Position numbers and translations under genes: made by a program. This document shows, one piece after another, positions 9,672-19,399 of a DNA stretch of 64,000 nucleotides. The notes beneath the pieces were generated by a model. The model saw nothing but the letters and a program-made list of their open reading frames with translations. It had not been told where the DNA came from and did not search any database. This DNA is from Liolophura sinensis (Eukaryota; Mollusca; Polyplacophora; Chitonida; Chitonidae), in assembly GCF_032854445.1 (NCBI RefSeq), contig NC_088297.1, forward strand, positions 13,625,039 to 13,689,038. The letters are read 5' to 3'. How positions within the stretch are numbered: position 1 is the first letter of the stretch; every line of letters starts with the position of its first letter.

Positions 9672-10135
9672 TTCTCTGGATTTGGTGCCTTTTTTGTAAA
9701 ATGGAATAAAATAATAACTATTGGACATCATAGATGGCGCTGTTTGGCTAATCTAAGCCCACATGTTTAAACAGAATGGTGTCGGTTCGTGTTGTGACAC
9801 TTTTAATGTCCGAAGGCGCGAAAAATGGGTTTGTAGATTTTATAGGTTGTGTTGAATGTTTTGTTCATTTTACTTGGGGAAATCACTATTGATGACAATT
9901 AAACAGTTAATCATGTTTAAAAAATGTAAACAAATCAGAGCTTGAGTGTGAAAGACGATAGCTCTCGGGTTTTCACCGAACTCTGGGACATTCTCGCGAG
10001 CTTGTCAGGCCTACAGTTCGGCAATTCGGTTCGTCGCTTCTCGGTACCATAATGCTGGCTAGGTAATCGCCCACCACTTTTTCCATCTGCACATAGATGA
10101 AAAAGGTATGAGTGCCCGTACCAATTCGTTTGCTG
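9672..10135 (+). repeat. dispersed repeat, copy B, split by about 280 bp
   Basis: The first block matches copy A up to TAAGCCCACATG (about 9765). The second block resumes at ATAATGCTGGCTAGGTAATC (about 10048). The intervening 280 bp carries a TCTCGCGAG motif (9992-10000) and no ORF. It is either an insertion in B or a deletion in A. Confidence 0.5.
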
Positions 10136-10204
10136 TAAAGAACATTTTATACGCCCGTATTTTGAGCTAAGATCAGTGCATGTATAAATTTCTTCACGTT
10201 ACCT

Positions 10205-10368
10205 TTTCTCTCCGGCTGTATGTGGGAGGGTCTGTCAACAACCTGCGGGTGGTCGTGGCCGCGGGCTCTGTCCGGTTTCCTCCCACCATAATGCTGGTTG
10301 CCGTCGTATAAGTGAAATACTCTAGAGTACGGCATATAACACCAATCAAATAAATAAATAAATAAACG
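10205..10368 (+). repeat. SINE-A, 3' part
   Basis: Starts in the body (TCTCTCCGGCTGTATGTGGG) and runs to the AATAAATAAATAAA tail. The tRNA-like head is absent. Confidence 0.85.
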
Positions 10369-10421
10369 GTACTTTGCATCTACAGAACCGCTTCACTTAG
10401 ACTTGCAAACTTGTTTTTCAC

Positions 10422-10508
10422 GTTTCCTCCGCCATATTGCTGGCCGCTGTCGTATAAATGAAATATTCTTGAGTACGGCGTAAAACACCAAATAAATAAA
10501 TAAATAAT
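10422..10508 (+). repeat. SINE-A, short 3' fragment
   Basis: Contains GCTGGCCGCTGTCGTATAAA, then TTCTTGAGTACGGCGTAAAA and a TAAATAAATA tail. Confidence 0.8.
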
Positions 10509-10749
10509 ATCAGACAGCACTAAAAGTAAAACCAAACAGAATATGTGAACATCATTGTCCATCTTGATTGACAAGACAAGCAAAGTATACAATAATACAT
10601 ATATCTAGAATCTGTGCTATACTCAGAAAGTGTATTCCTTTTTAACGATAATACTGTTACTTAATCCACTTTCTAAAATGACATCTGTAGTTGTGTGGCT
10701 TGGGTGACTCTGACTCTGAGCGGTAAGTCGGACCTTCCGTTTTATAGAC

Positions 10750-10965
10750 GTCCCTCTTTCAGTCCGGCACGTAACGCACCCAACGCTTTAACAAGGGCTG
10801 CGCCATTTTGATGAAACTGCCCAGGAAGTCGTAACCTCGTTGTACAACCGCACCCCGAAACACAGGTAACCCACCTCAGCCAGCTTGCTTTGTGTAATGG
10901 TCGATGTAGGGTCGGTACATAGCGGGGTTGTCTATGGCAGTCACTGCAATGGTGAAACGCGCCGA
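10750..10965 (-). pseudogene. small GLPVFRG-type Maverick protein with in-frame stop
   Basis: Translating the - strand gives NPAMYRPYIDHYTKQAG, a stop, then GGLPVFRGAVVQRGYDFLGS and FIKMAQPLLKRWVRYV. A GxPVFxGxxxQRGxxxxGxF core followed by a basic/hydrophobic helix resembles the small membrane-active minor proteins of Mavericks. Role is inferred. Confidence 0.45.
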
Positions 10966-10981
10966 TGTCGAAAGTGAAGTG

Positions 10982-11604
10982 TCAGCACCATTTTACCGTG
11001 TTCAAATGCGACGGGTTGGCCCGTATCGTACCTAATATCATTTCAACCATCGAGAAATGCTTGCGCCGCACGGGGATGTATTTCACGTTTTGGAAGGTCT
11101 TGGAGATGTGCTGCCCGTACTTCCCTTTCGTGGTAACCTGCCGCAGCAGCGGCGCCAGCGTGTCTCCCACCACACGCGGCTCGACAATGTCCGTGTACAT
11201 GTAGAGCGTGGGTGTGGTGGCATGTAAATCCTTGGCACCGATATGCAGCAGATCCACCGGCCCCATGAGCCAATCGTACGGTAAATTCATGAGCTGGTTC
11301 AGACTTGGGCTGAAACTGAGCCCCAGTTGTTTCTGAAACCGCAGGCTGTATTTCCCCTGCACATCATCGAAATCGAACGACAAATCACCGGCGTGATCCT
11401 TGAGTAAAGGGATGTTTGGTGGGTCAACAAGTCGGTCAGGTCCATGGCGAGGTCTTTGGGTGAAGGGTAATAGCCTGCTGGCAATGTTAACTTATGCTTA
11501 GCGCGGCGCGGGTCGTCTTTGGATTCTAAGTCAAACCACACTTCGTCTTGCCACATGTTGGCCCAGGTTCGGCGGTACTGAAAATGATTCCTACCAACCC
11601 ACAT
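10982..11604 (-). pseudogene. Maverick structural-type (capsid-like) protein, two frames
   Basis: The first frame (11604 downward) carries WANMWQDEVWFDLES and LTLPAGYYPSPKDLAMDL. After a frameshift near 11380, the second frame carries LGLSFSPSLNQLMNL, YMYTDIVEPRVVGDTLAPLL and KYIPVRRKHFSMVEMILGTI. The pattern YTDIVEPxxVGDxxAPLLR is a family I recall beside Maverick integrases; a structural (jelly-roll) role is inference. Confidence 0.5.
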
Positions 11605-11617
11605 TCCCAGTCACCAA

Positions 11618-12393
11618 TCAAATGTATGGGCTGTGACACTTGGGTGATGAAATGCTTCTAGGTATTGCTGGGGAACTAGTCGAGCGAGCTGTTACTGAGC
11701 AGCGTGACGTAAAACATGTTGGTGAGGTGATCTCCTCCGGGCGGACTGACCATTTTTCCATCTGGCGCCGGTATTTAAGACGGGCTCCACTTGAGTGGGG
11801 GTACATTGGCTGGAGACGGACGCCGCTATTGCCGGGTCGCCGCTGTTGTCCCTTGGATCGGCGTGGTGTGGTGATGGCAGTTTTGGTGGTAGTGGTTTTG
11901 GCGGGAGGAGGAGGAGGAGGGCGAGAAGGGGCGAACAGAGACCATGATGTGGTAGGGATTTTTTTCGTCTCGGATGGTCCATCTTTTCCCGCACCCAAAC
12001 GCGCCACTAATCGTGTGATCGCTCGGTGTCGCCCCAAAACAAAGCAGCCCTTCGCCGTAAAGCGTCGGGGACGCTGTCTAAAATCTCCCCTCTCGCTCAA
12101 ACGACCGACGGGCTTGGCGGTGGGCAGGTTCGTCGTCGGACTTGGCTGCAGCACGGCTTGGTATTAATATTGAAACACACGGTACCGTTGAAGGGTGTGG
12201 TGATACCGCTGTATTTTTTCATCGTCCGAGAGAGTCGTGTCATGGAGGATCGTTGGTCGAGAGCGTTGAGGGCTTTAACAGTACTGGGCAGGGGGTACGG
12301 AGAGACGGTGTATGGGGTGGTGTCCGCATGAGCGTGTCTAAGAGCCGCGACTGGACCAAGGCCATTTGCTTGGCGTGCTGCATTACCTCCCAC
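11618..12393 (-). pseudogene. degenerate, low-complexity Maverick coding region
   Basis: Overlapping frames on both strands with Pro- and Thr-rich low complexity (PSRPPPPPPAKTTTTKTA). The - strand piece VKALNALDQRSSMTRLSRTM looks protein-like, but no domain can be named. The + strand frames (11640-12167) are GC-driven shadows. Confidence 0.3.
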
Positions 12394-12727
12394 CAGCTAT
12401 GCTCTTAACGATGCCACCGATGAGGGCTGGTGCGTCGGTGAGGAGGGGGCCGAGCATCGCTCCAGTGAGACCACCGCATTGAACAATTCGCACCACGGCG
12501 TTTACATGGGAAACACTTTTCTTGACCAAGGTGCGAAGACCCGTCTTGTGCCGCTGTAACTTCTCCTTCTGAGTCCGCGATAGTGGAACGTTCCCATTTA
12601 ACACATTCTTGGCACATTCACACAAACACCGAAGTAAATCCGGAACGTTGTCGCGCAGAACGGTGTGTCGAATAGCGGGGGTGGTTCGAGCCAGCAGGGG
12701 GCCGTAATGTCGGAGCCGGCGTGACAT
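12383..12727 (-). CDS. conserved small Maverick-type ORF, intact frame
   Basis: The frame opens upstream at 12751; I prefer the Met at 12727 (MSRRLRHYGPLLART). It contains LLRCLCECAKNVLNGNVPLS, KEKLQRHKTGLRTLVKKSVS and a hydrophobic Gly/Leu-rich C-terminus (GAMLGPLL, IGGIVKSIAGG). A Leu-rich CLCECAxNxLxGNVPL followed by a basic KxKLxxHK pattern is a recurring small ORF beside Maverick integrases in my recollection. Role unknown. It is the only unbroken frame in the relic. Confidence 0.5.
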   Translation of the reverse strand: MSRRLRHYGPLLARTTPAIRHTVLRDNVPDLLRCLCECAKNVLNGNVPLSRTQKEKLQRHKTGLRTLVKKSVSHVNAVVRIVQCGGLTGAMLGPLLTDAPALIGGIVKSIAGGR

Positions 12728-12739
12728 CGCGGGTGGTTG

Positions 12740-13050
12740 AGGTGGTAACAACTAATTCGGCAGATCGTGTGTATAAAGTTTACGCCTTGCGGGTGGGCGT
12801 ATTGAAGATGTGGGTGCGAAATCGCGGGTGGTCGGGTGTGGCTTGCTTGAAATCCACCAGTCGGTGGCATCCTCAAAAGGCCTCGCGCACGTACTGCGTC
12901 CGCCCCAGAGCCATCTGTTTGGCGATCGTGGTAATTTGAGACGCGCCTTGCGCGCCGCCGTCACCGCGGAAGGGGAGGGCGAGGTTTACGGACTGCTACT
13001 GCGACTGCTGCTGCTGGTCGCCGTGTTGGGTGAAGAATAGACGGGTGTGG
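12740..13050 (-). other. frameshifted coding-like stretch in Maverick relic
   Basis: Pieces such as FEDATDWWISSKPHPTTRDF appear in changing frames. It is coding-like in composition, but no family is recognised. Confidence 0.25.
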
Positions 13051-13110
13051 ATGAACGGTGATCGGTACTGAAGTGTTGTTACGGAGCGATGGTCGATGAC
13101 GCCGGTGGAG

Positions 13111-13434
13111 TTAGGGTGAACTGGGAAATCCCGTAAACTTCAAGCGGGGAGTGATGGCTTGGTCCGTGGACGCGTCCTGCTGGGCGGTAAACTCCGTGGT
13201 GGGTAGCGGGTTAGAGGTCAGGAGGAGCGTCTTGTTCAAATGCCCTTGTAGATATTGAATGGTCGACTGGTCCTGGAGGAGCTGCACGCTGAGTTCCGCA
13301 CCCAACCCACCCACTAAAACTCCGATGTACAAGAGAACGGCCGTCACCGGTTGCAGTTCGGTCTCGTGAAACGTCCCGAGCAGGGACATCGATGCAGGTA
13401 AGTAGGTAACGGTTGTCGCCGTTCTCTTTGGCAA
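13111..13434 (-). pseudogene. ORF with one hydrophobic segment inside the Maverick relic
   Basis: Includes HETELQPVTAVLLYIGVLVG, a possible membrane-spanning stretch, followed by GLGAELSVQLLQDQSTIQYL. It directly follows the broken integrase, probably across a deletion. Function not recognised. Confidence 0.35.
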
Positions 13435-13573
13435 ACGCTACCATGTCGGCCAGGTCCGCCTGCCACGGACTATACCCCCATCGACAATTCGGTGACGAGG
13501 GTAGCGCCGTCGACCGGGACAGTGCAGCGTGTACGTGTTTTACTGGGCCAGCCAAGCCGACACGCGGGCCCAA
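13385..13573 (-). pseudogene. integrase catalytic-core start (first Asp)
   Basis: Contains SPWQADLADMVAFAKENGDN and RYLLTCIDV. The Asp of WQADLADM fits the first acidic residue of a DDE integrase core, and the second Asp-containing strand begins at CIDV. Family similarity ends there; the rest of the core, with the other catalytic residues, is missing. Confidence 0.65.
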
Positions 13574-13794
13574 CTCACTTTGAGTCCATATTGCCGGGCT
13601 GCCTTGAGCAAGGGCTGAACGCCGCTGTAAGCCTCTGGACTGTCGGGGTCGTAGTAAAATGCATGGAGAGCGGTATCGACCCGGCCTGAGTCTCTGCCCG
13701 CGAGCGTTCTCTGACCGCGCTCCCGTCCCCGCCGCCGACGCCGCCGCCGCCGGGGCTGCTGCTGGCGTGGTGGCTGGCGGTTGGTGCGAGGCAT
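13540..13794 (-). pseudogene. N-terminal part of Maverick-type integrase
   Basis: Begins MPRTNRQPPRQQQP with a long arginine run, then HAFYYDPDSPEAYSGVQPLL and LKVSWARVSAWLAQ before a stop. The YYDPxxPxxYxGV...WL layout precedes the catalytic core in Polinton-type integrases. The frame is lost within the 34-base overlap with the next piece (13540-13573). Confidence 0.6.
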
Positions 13795-13799
13795 AGTTC

Positions 13800-16700
13800 T
13801 GTGTACATCAGCTTTCTATATAAGCAGCAGAGGTACACGGTATTTTTTAAATAACATTTTGAACGAAGGTAATTGAGATACACAAATAGTAAGTAAATGG
13901 GAGCAAATCTTACGGCTAAATTATTTGAATGTAAAAATTATCTTCTTATCTCCCTGCGAAAGTACTAGAGATATGAGATTAAGAGATTTTGGCTATAAAT
14001 TTTTGCACCGGAAATTTCCTGTTACATTTTATTTTTTACAAAATTTACAGAAAAGATGATGGCGTTTGTGAACTCTGTTCACAAAGGAAAAGAAACCATT
14101 GAAAATTTATTTTCCCAGTGTGGAATTTGAAAGGTAGTTAAAGCAGGAGTACAACGTGCAAAATTGACACTGCTGCAGTACTTCTAGGCTTATCCTACGA
14201 AAAAACAGTAAGAAACACTCTACCTATATAACGAACAAAGTGGATTTTTGAGACAACCCCCCCCCCCAAAAAAAAAACAACAACTAAAACACCATTACCT
14301 ATAGAAAGTCTACTTTGATAAAACATCAGAAAAACTGTTCACCATCCAAAATTATTTCTCGAATACAAAATTAAATGACAGTAAATCTTAATCAGCTTTC
14401 ATTCAAACTCCGGCATTTGATAGAAAATAGTCCGAAATTGTGCGTCGCATGATTTTCAACGTGACAGTCAGCGTTAAGAAAGGAATGACTGTATGAACCT
14501 TGACTGGTGGTAATGAACAAAGGATATTATATCTGAAAAAATAATAATACCGATACAGTTTTTTGGCGATGGCCTCATTACTACAATAAAATAAATCGAA
14601 CGATGGATTTACATACATACGGATAAAGTTGGATTAACCTGTATCTCAGTATTGATCGTACTATCATAAAGCTGGGAAATGTTTGTAGTTGTATAAACTT
14701 ACTGTGACTAAACGAAGCAGGAAGGTGAATTCGGGTTCAATTGTACCGAATTCATTGGTAGTGATGGGGTTTTAGGTATGGAGACCATCTATATATTTCA
14801 TTTGCGGGCGATCTTTACGCCAGGTATTGCTGAAGTTGTTTGCTTTTTGTTGTTAATGTGAGATGAGGTAGCCGACACCCTGCCTCTCGGTAAACTTTGT
14901 GAAAATTAATGAGGTAGACTGCAGGGGCGTAGGAGGCGGGGGGGGGGGGGGGGGGGGCAAGGGGGGCCATGGCATATCTTTTGCCCCCCCTCCCCCCCTC
15001 CCCCCACTTTTCAAGTTCCGTAAATTATATATACTTGTAACACAAACAGGCCCCTTCGCCGAATAAAACATCACACTATTGTAATTATATTTTCTCGGTA
15101 AACTAAACATAAACGTGCTGTGCACTGGCACCTGTTGTGTCTAATGTATACGTCTACATAGAATGCAATTTTTCTAATGCGTTTTGCTCGGCTCAAAATA
15201 ATGTTTAAAATAAATCCAACCGCCTTGACATTTTTCATGGAGTTTGACATATAGTTCATTTTATTGTTTTCCTTTCTTTTTTTGAGAGTTACTTAGCGTG
15301 GGCCGTTTTGAAATTTGTTTTCAAATGTTCATGCCACATGTACTGAAATAAAGGTCTTTTTTTAATAACAATTTTTCTGCAATGTCGGTTTTGTACTCTC
15401 TGCATTCATGCAACCATGGCTGTAATTGTCGTAAGGTTGTGAATTTTGATTATTTCTCAAAGATTTTGCTTTTCCAGATCACATGATATAGTGTCGCGAA
15501 GTTATATATATATATATCCGTTTTTCCAAACTTATAATGTACCAAAATTACATATTTTTATGTAGGTTTGCTTGTTTTAACTTTCAGTACACATATGGAA
15601 GTAGCATATATTAATATATACAATTCTCCCAATGGAAGGGCAAATCATGTACAGTGTATTTTGACGAAAAAGTGGGCTCATTTGTCTCCAAACACAATCT
15701 TTTTTTGTAATTTAGTGACTGTGTTTCAATGCGATGACGTTGCAGTTCCATTCAGCCCAAAAAGCAGAATAATGAATATATTTGTACAATATATGCACTC
15801 ATCGGTGTTGAGTTATTTATTTCATTATGGTTTATCGTCATACCAAGATCATTTCACTTAGGACGGCTTGCAAGATTCATCAGTGAAGGAAAGATAAGTA
15901 ACCATTGTAAGCACCGACTTTGGCGCGTTACTGACAATTCCCCTAAATCAGATGCACGCTTTTTTTCTGCACCAAAGGCCTGATCCAAAAGTTTAAGTGT
16001 ACATGTGAATGACATTGATTTCAATCGAAAGCAAACCAGCTCGAATAGGCCGGCAAGTTTACGACCAAGGCCCGGTAAAAACATGTATGTTTCTTTCAAC
16101 CGATTCTCCTCCATACGAGTTAAATGCTTGTATTAGTCAATCTACACCAACCTTTTTAAATTTAATGTTGAATTCTGGATAAATTGTTACAATGTACTTT
16201 GTTAACCCGTTGTTCTCCAGGCAAAAGCGTCAACAATTGAGCTAAACGTCTATTTCCATTTTTTCAGGCCGGCGTAAATAGCCAATAACACCCCAATTGG
16301 CATATCTAAGATACGGTAGATCGTCTCTAAGGCGATATAGTTCCTTCAAAACTTTCGCTGCCTTGGCGGCCCCTGGACCCTCACCTTTTTGCAGGGACTC
16401 TTGGTCCCCTCACTTTGAAATTGCTTCCAACTCCACTGGTTTGTTTTCACTCGATCGTAGCAGGAAAAACCTGTGGTATTTCGAAAGAGTATGGAAATGA
16501 GATTTGAATGGTCTGTAGTGGAGAAAGTATCAAACAGATTTGGTCTGAAGTGGGCGCTAAAAATCTTGTACAAAGACTGCCTGAAAGCCGTATGTCTGCA
16601 TGCAGTTCTAGTTTTTCTTACACGTGGTTGTTATACACCTGACGGGTCTTTTCAACTTACATACAGAGAAGGATAAGTTCCGTTTTAACACGGGGCATGG

Positions 16701-17200
16701 GTTAATCTTAGATAACACGAAAGTACAAGTGTTCCTGTCAATACATAGCCTCTTTTCCATTGACTATTATGACCAAACAGATGGATTTCAACACAGCAGA
16801 CAACATATGCCTTACAGAGCACGTGACTGTAGGTAGGTCAGGCTGCAATTTTTGGCACGCTTCCAAGAAATGCTATATCGCGGTAAACAGCATGCCTGCG
16901 TCATTCAATAAAAAATGTTCACCCGTTCACCATGCACACATGTAGACAGCCATGTTAAAGAGATAAACAAGAAGAAATAAGAATAAGGTCCAACCTCATC
17001 GCAAACATCAACAACAACTTAATGCCAAAGGGCTAGGTTCAGTTTTCGCGAATATATTTTTTCTTAAGAAGTAGCATTAGCAATTTATATGTAGCGTTAT
17101 GGTGATAAACACTACATCTACATGCAGACCAGTACAAATCTAATCGAACAGAAAAAAAACTGCCGAATGGAAGCGATATGTTTAAGTAAAACCTCACGTA
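13800..17200. other. non-coding, microsatellites, no recognised gene
   Basis: AT-rich with short unrecognised ORFs. A G-run of about 20 bases (14937-14957) faces a C/T-rich tract (14984-15005). A (TA)n run lies at 15506-15518. Confidence 0.6.
14937..15005. repeat. G-run followed by C-run (hairpin or G-quadruplex potential)
   Basis: About 20 consecutive G after GGAGGC, then GGGGGG, then CCCCCCC TCCCCCCCTCCCCCC. The two halves can pair with each other, or the G strand can form a quadruplex. Length is unreliable in assemblies. Confidence 0.7.
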
Positions 17201-17210
17201 CCTTAGAGTA

Positions 17211-17335
17211 TTTATTTATTTATTTGATTGGTGTTTTACGCCGTACTCAAGAATATTTCACTTATACGACGGCGGCCAGCATTATGGTGGGAGGAAACCG
17301 GGCAGAGCCCGGGGGAAACCCACAACCATCCGCAG
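17211..17335 (-). repeat. SINE-A, 5'-truncated, 10-bp target duplication
   Basis: Reverse-oriented 3' half, from the TTTATT tail to CCATCCGCAG. It is flanked by CCTTAGAGTA at 17201-17210 and 17336-17345, which shows that truncation happened at insertion. Confidence 0.9.
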
Positions 17336-17724
17336 CCTTAGAGTAAAACGAGCCGCTACTGTAGTGTGTCTGTTCCAAACCAATTTTTTTCGGGAGACTG
17401 GTCGAGAGCGTGAAGAATTCAGAATTACAGTTGTCAAAAATTGTCCGGGAAAATATCGTCCCTTTACACAGATCCATTGGTATGCCAGTCATATCCAAAT
17501 AAACTGACGACCAAAAGAAACTTTACAAAGAGTTCAAATTAGTTTATTTTGCCAAAGCAAAAAACAGGATGTCTGAAGTTTAATATATTGAAAAGATCAA
17601 TAACTTTATATATTGAAAGTTTTTGAGTAAGAACTTACAAAGCAGCCTTCAAATCATTTTAGAAGTGAACAAATAGAGCAGGGGTTGATAAATAGCCATT
17701 CCATCTTGGTTAACAATGGGCAGA

Positions 17725-17725
<1 letters not shown>

Positions 17726-17798
<73 letters not shown>
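17726..17798. repeat. (AT)n microsatellite
   Basis: About 36 AT units, followed directly by a SINE-A fragment. Confidence 0.95.
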
Positions 17799-17801
<3 letters not shown>

Positions 17802-17984
17802 AGTTCAAGTCCAGCTCATTATGGCTTCCTCTCAGACCCTAAGTGGGAAAGTCTTCCATCTGCCTGCGGATGGTCTTGGGTGTCCTTCAGGATCCACCCG
17901 GTTTCCTCCCATCATAATGCTGGCCGCCGTCGTATAAGTGAAATATTGTTGAGTACGACGTACTCAACAATATTTCACTTATAC
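17799..17984 (+). repeat. SINE-A fragment ending in a perfect 25-nt inverted repeat
   Basis: SINE body from GTGAGTTCAAGTCCAGCTC to the tail. In place of the usual CACCAATCAAATAAA end, the tail is followed by its own reverse complement: 17932-17956 pairs exactly with 17960-17984 across a 3-base loop. Confidence 0.85.
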
Positions 17985-18786
17985 AGACATTGAAAATGAA
18001 AACGTGTTTACATCAACAAATATAGATATACACAGGAGAGCCTTTCTTGTTAAAGCAATCTCTACCCAAGACATTTAGTCTTTTCATTCCTGCCTTTTAC
18101 GACAACAATTTGTGTGCAAACTAGTAACGAAGTGTAGTCTACTCGCCTATTATATACGAGTACAATGCGCATGATCAATATGACTTGGACCCCAGGTCAC
18201 GTCTTCGAAGGTGAATTAGCTAATACTGGCATTAATGCATAAAGGGGGATATTACATTTAAATTTTCGCCAATGCAAAGTATAATAGCAGCAGTTTTAAT
18301 TCATATTTAATATTTTGTTATACGGAATTATGATAGGGCTGAGTACAAAAATAGAAGACTTGACTTACCGTTAAATCTAGCAGTATCTCTTCAAACATTT
18401 CTGAACAACTGGTCTCTGACGTCATTGCGCGGGACAAGCTACCGAAAGTATATCGGCTGCCACGAGATCACGTCTTTGTATGTCCAGGCTTTCGATTTAC
18501 CTGGGAAAATTACATCATGTAGAGCATGGACTTTTATTGATCGTTGTAATTTTAACCAAATCAATTTTAACCAAACTTCGTCTAAAGCGTAATCATAGTG
18601 TGATCGTGGTACTCATTTCTTGTGTGTTTCTTTCCACCGAAATAAAAAGGCCATTCGCTGTGTTTGAAAGTTTTCAGATGCTATGAAGAAATTTGGAAAA
18701 AAAAAAAAATTATTATTTAGTATTGAACAGTAAATCAGCTGTCACCAAGAGGTTATAGTAATTATCAGGAAATTATACACTTGATC

Positions 18787-18912
18787 ACGACCTTCCCACG
18801 TAGGGCCGGAGAGGAAGCCCGGCCAGCATGAGCTGGACTTGAACTAACAACTTCGTCACTGGTGGGTCATTGTGCTGCGCTAGCGCGCTAAGCACGAGGC
18901 TAGGGAAACCCC
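18787..18912 (-). repeat. SINE-A, 5' half
   Basis: Reverse-oriented: CCTTCCCACGTAGGGCCGGA, GCATGAGCTGGACTTGAAC and GCTGCGCTAGCGCGCTAA. The 3' half is missing. Confidence 0.8.
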
Positions 18913-18994
18913 CTTCATAACGGCTGAAATGATACATAGCTAAAAACACAGTGAACACATCTACTGTACATGGAAGAGATATATTAAGACTGAG

Positions 18995-18997
<3 letters not shown>

Positions 18998-19048
<51 letters not shown>
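18998..19048. repeat. (AT)n microsatellite
   Basis: About 25 AT units, again joined directly to a SINE-A copy, as at 17726-17798. Confidence 0.95.
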
Positions 19049-19051
<3 letters not shown>

Positions 19052-19181
19052 CGCGCTAGCGCAGCGCAGTGACCCAGGAGTCTCTCACCAATGCGGCCTC
19101 TGTGAGTTCAAGCCGCCGTCGTATAAGTGAAATATTCTTGAGTACGGCGTAAAACACCAATCAAATAAATAAATAAATAGA
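19049..19181 (+). repeat. SINE-A with internal deletion
   Basis: Head (GCGCGCTAGCGCAGCGCAGT to GTGAGTTCAAG) is joined directly to the 3' end (CCGCCGTCGTATAAGTGAAA to AATAAATAAATAG). About 115 bp of the body is missing. Confidence 0.85.
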
Positions 19182-19197
19182 GGCGTACTGATATTAT

Positions 19198-19242
19198 GTA
19201 AGTATGTATGTATGTATGTATGTATGTATGTATGTATGTTTG
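19198..19242. repeat. (GTAT)n microsatellite
   Basis: About ten ATGT/GTAT units immediately after the SINE copy. Confidence 0.9.
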
Positions 19243-19271
19243 ATTTCAACGTCAAAGGAACATCATGAACA

Positions 19272-19385
19272 TTTTTATTTATTTATTGGCTTGATTGGTA
19301 TTTAACGCTGTATTCAGTAATATTTCACTTATACTACAGCGGCCAGCGTTATGGTGGGTGAAAACCCACAACCACTCGCATGATG
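19272..19385 (-). repeat. SINE-A, diverged 3' part
   Basis: TTTATTTATTGGCTTGATTGG, TATTTCACTTATACTACAGC and GGCCAGCGTTATGGTGGG in reverse orientation. Confidence 0.75.
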
Positions 19386-19399
19386 CTGGCCGACATTTC

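Larger units (their letters stand above)
10750..13794 (-). mobile_element. Maverick/Polinton-like (adintovirus-related) relic
   Basis: A GC-rich block in AT-rich surroundings with at least five broken - strand frames. In transcription order they are an integrase in two frames, a short ORF with a hydrophobic segment, a 122-codon ORF, a structural-type protein in two frames and a small GLPVFRG protein. The combination of a retroviral-like integrase with these small structural-type ORFs is what I associate with Maverick/Polinton elements. No polymerase, ATPase or terminal repeats are seen, so this is an internal fragment that can no longer replicate. Family assignment is from memory of gene content, not from a search. 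Confidence 0.55.

Noticed and set aside
11640-12167. 175-codon + strand ORF with a poly-Gly stretch
   Set aside because: Opposite strand of the GC-rich Maverick relic; composition-driven shadow with no domain.
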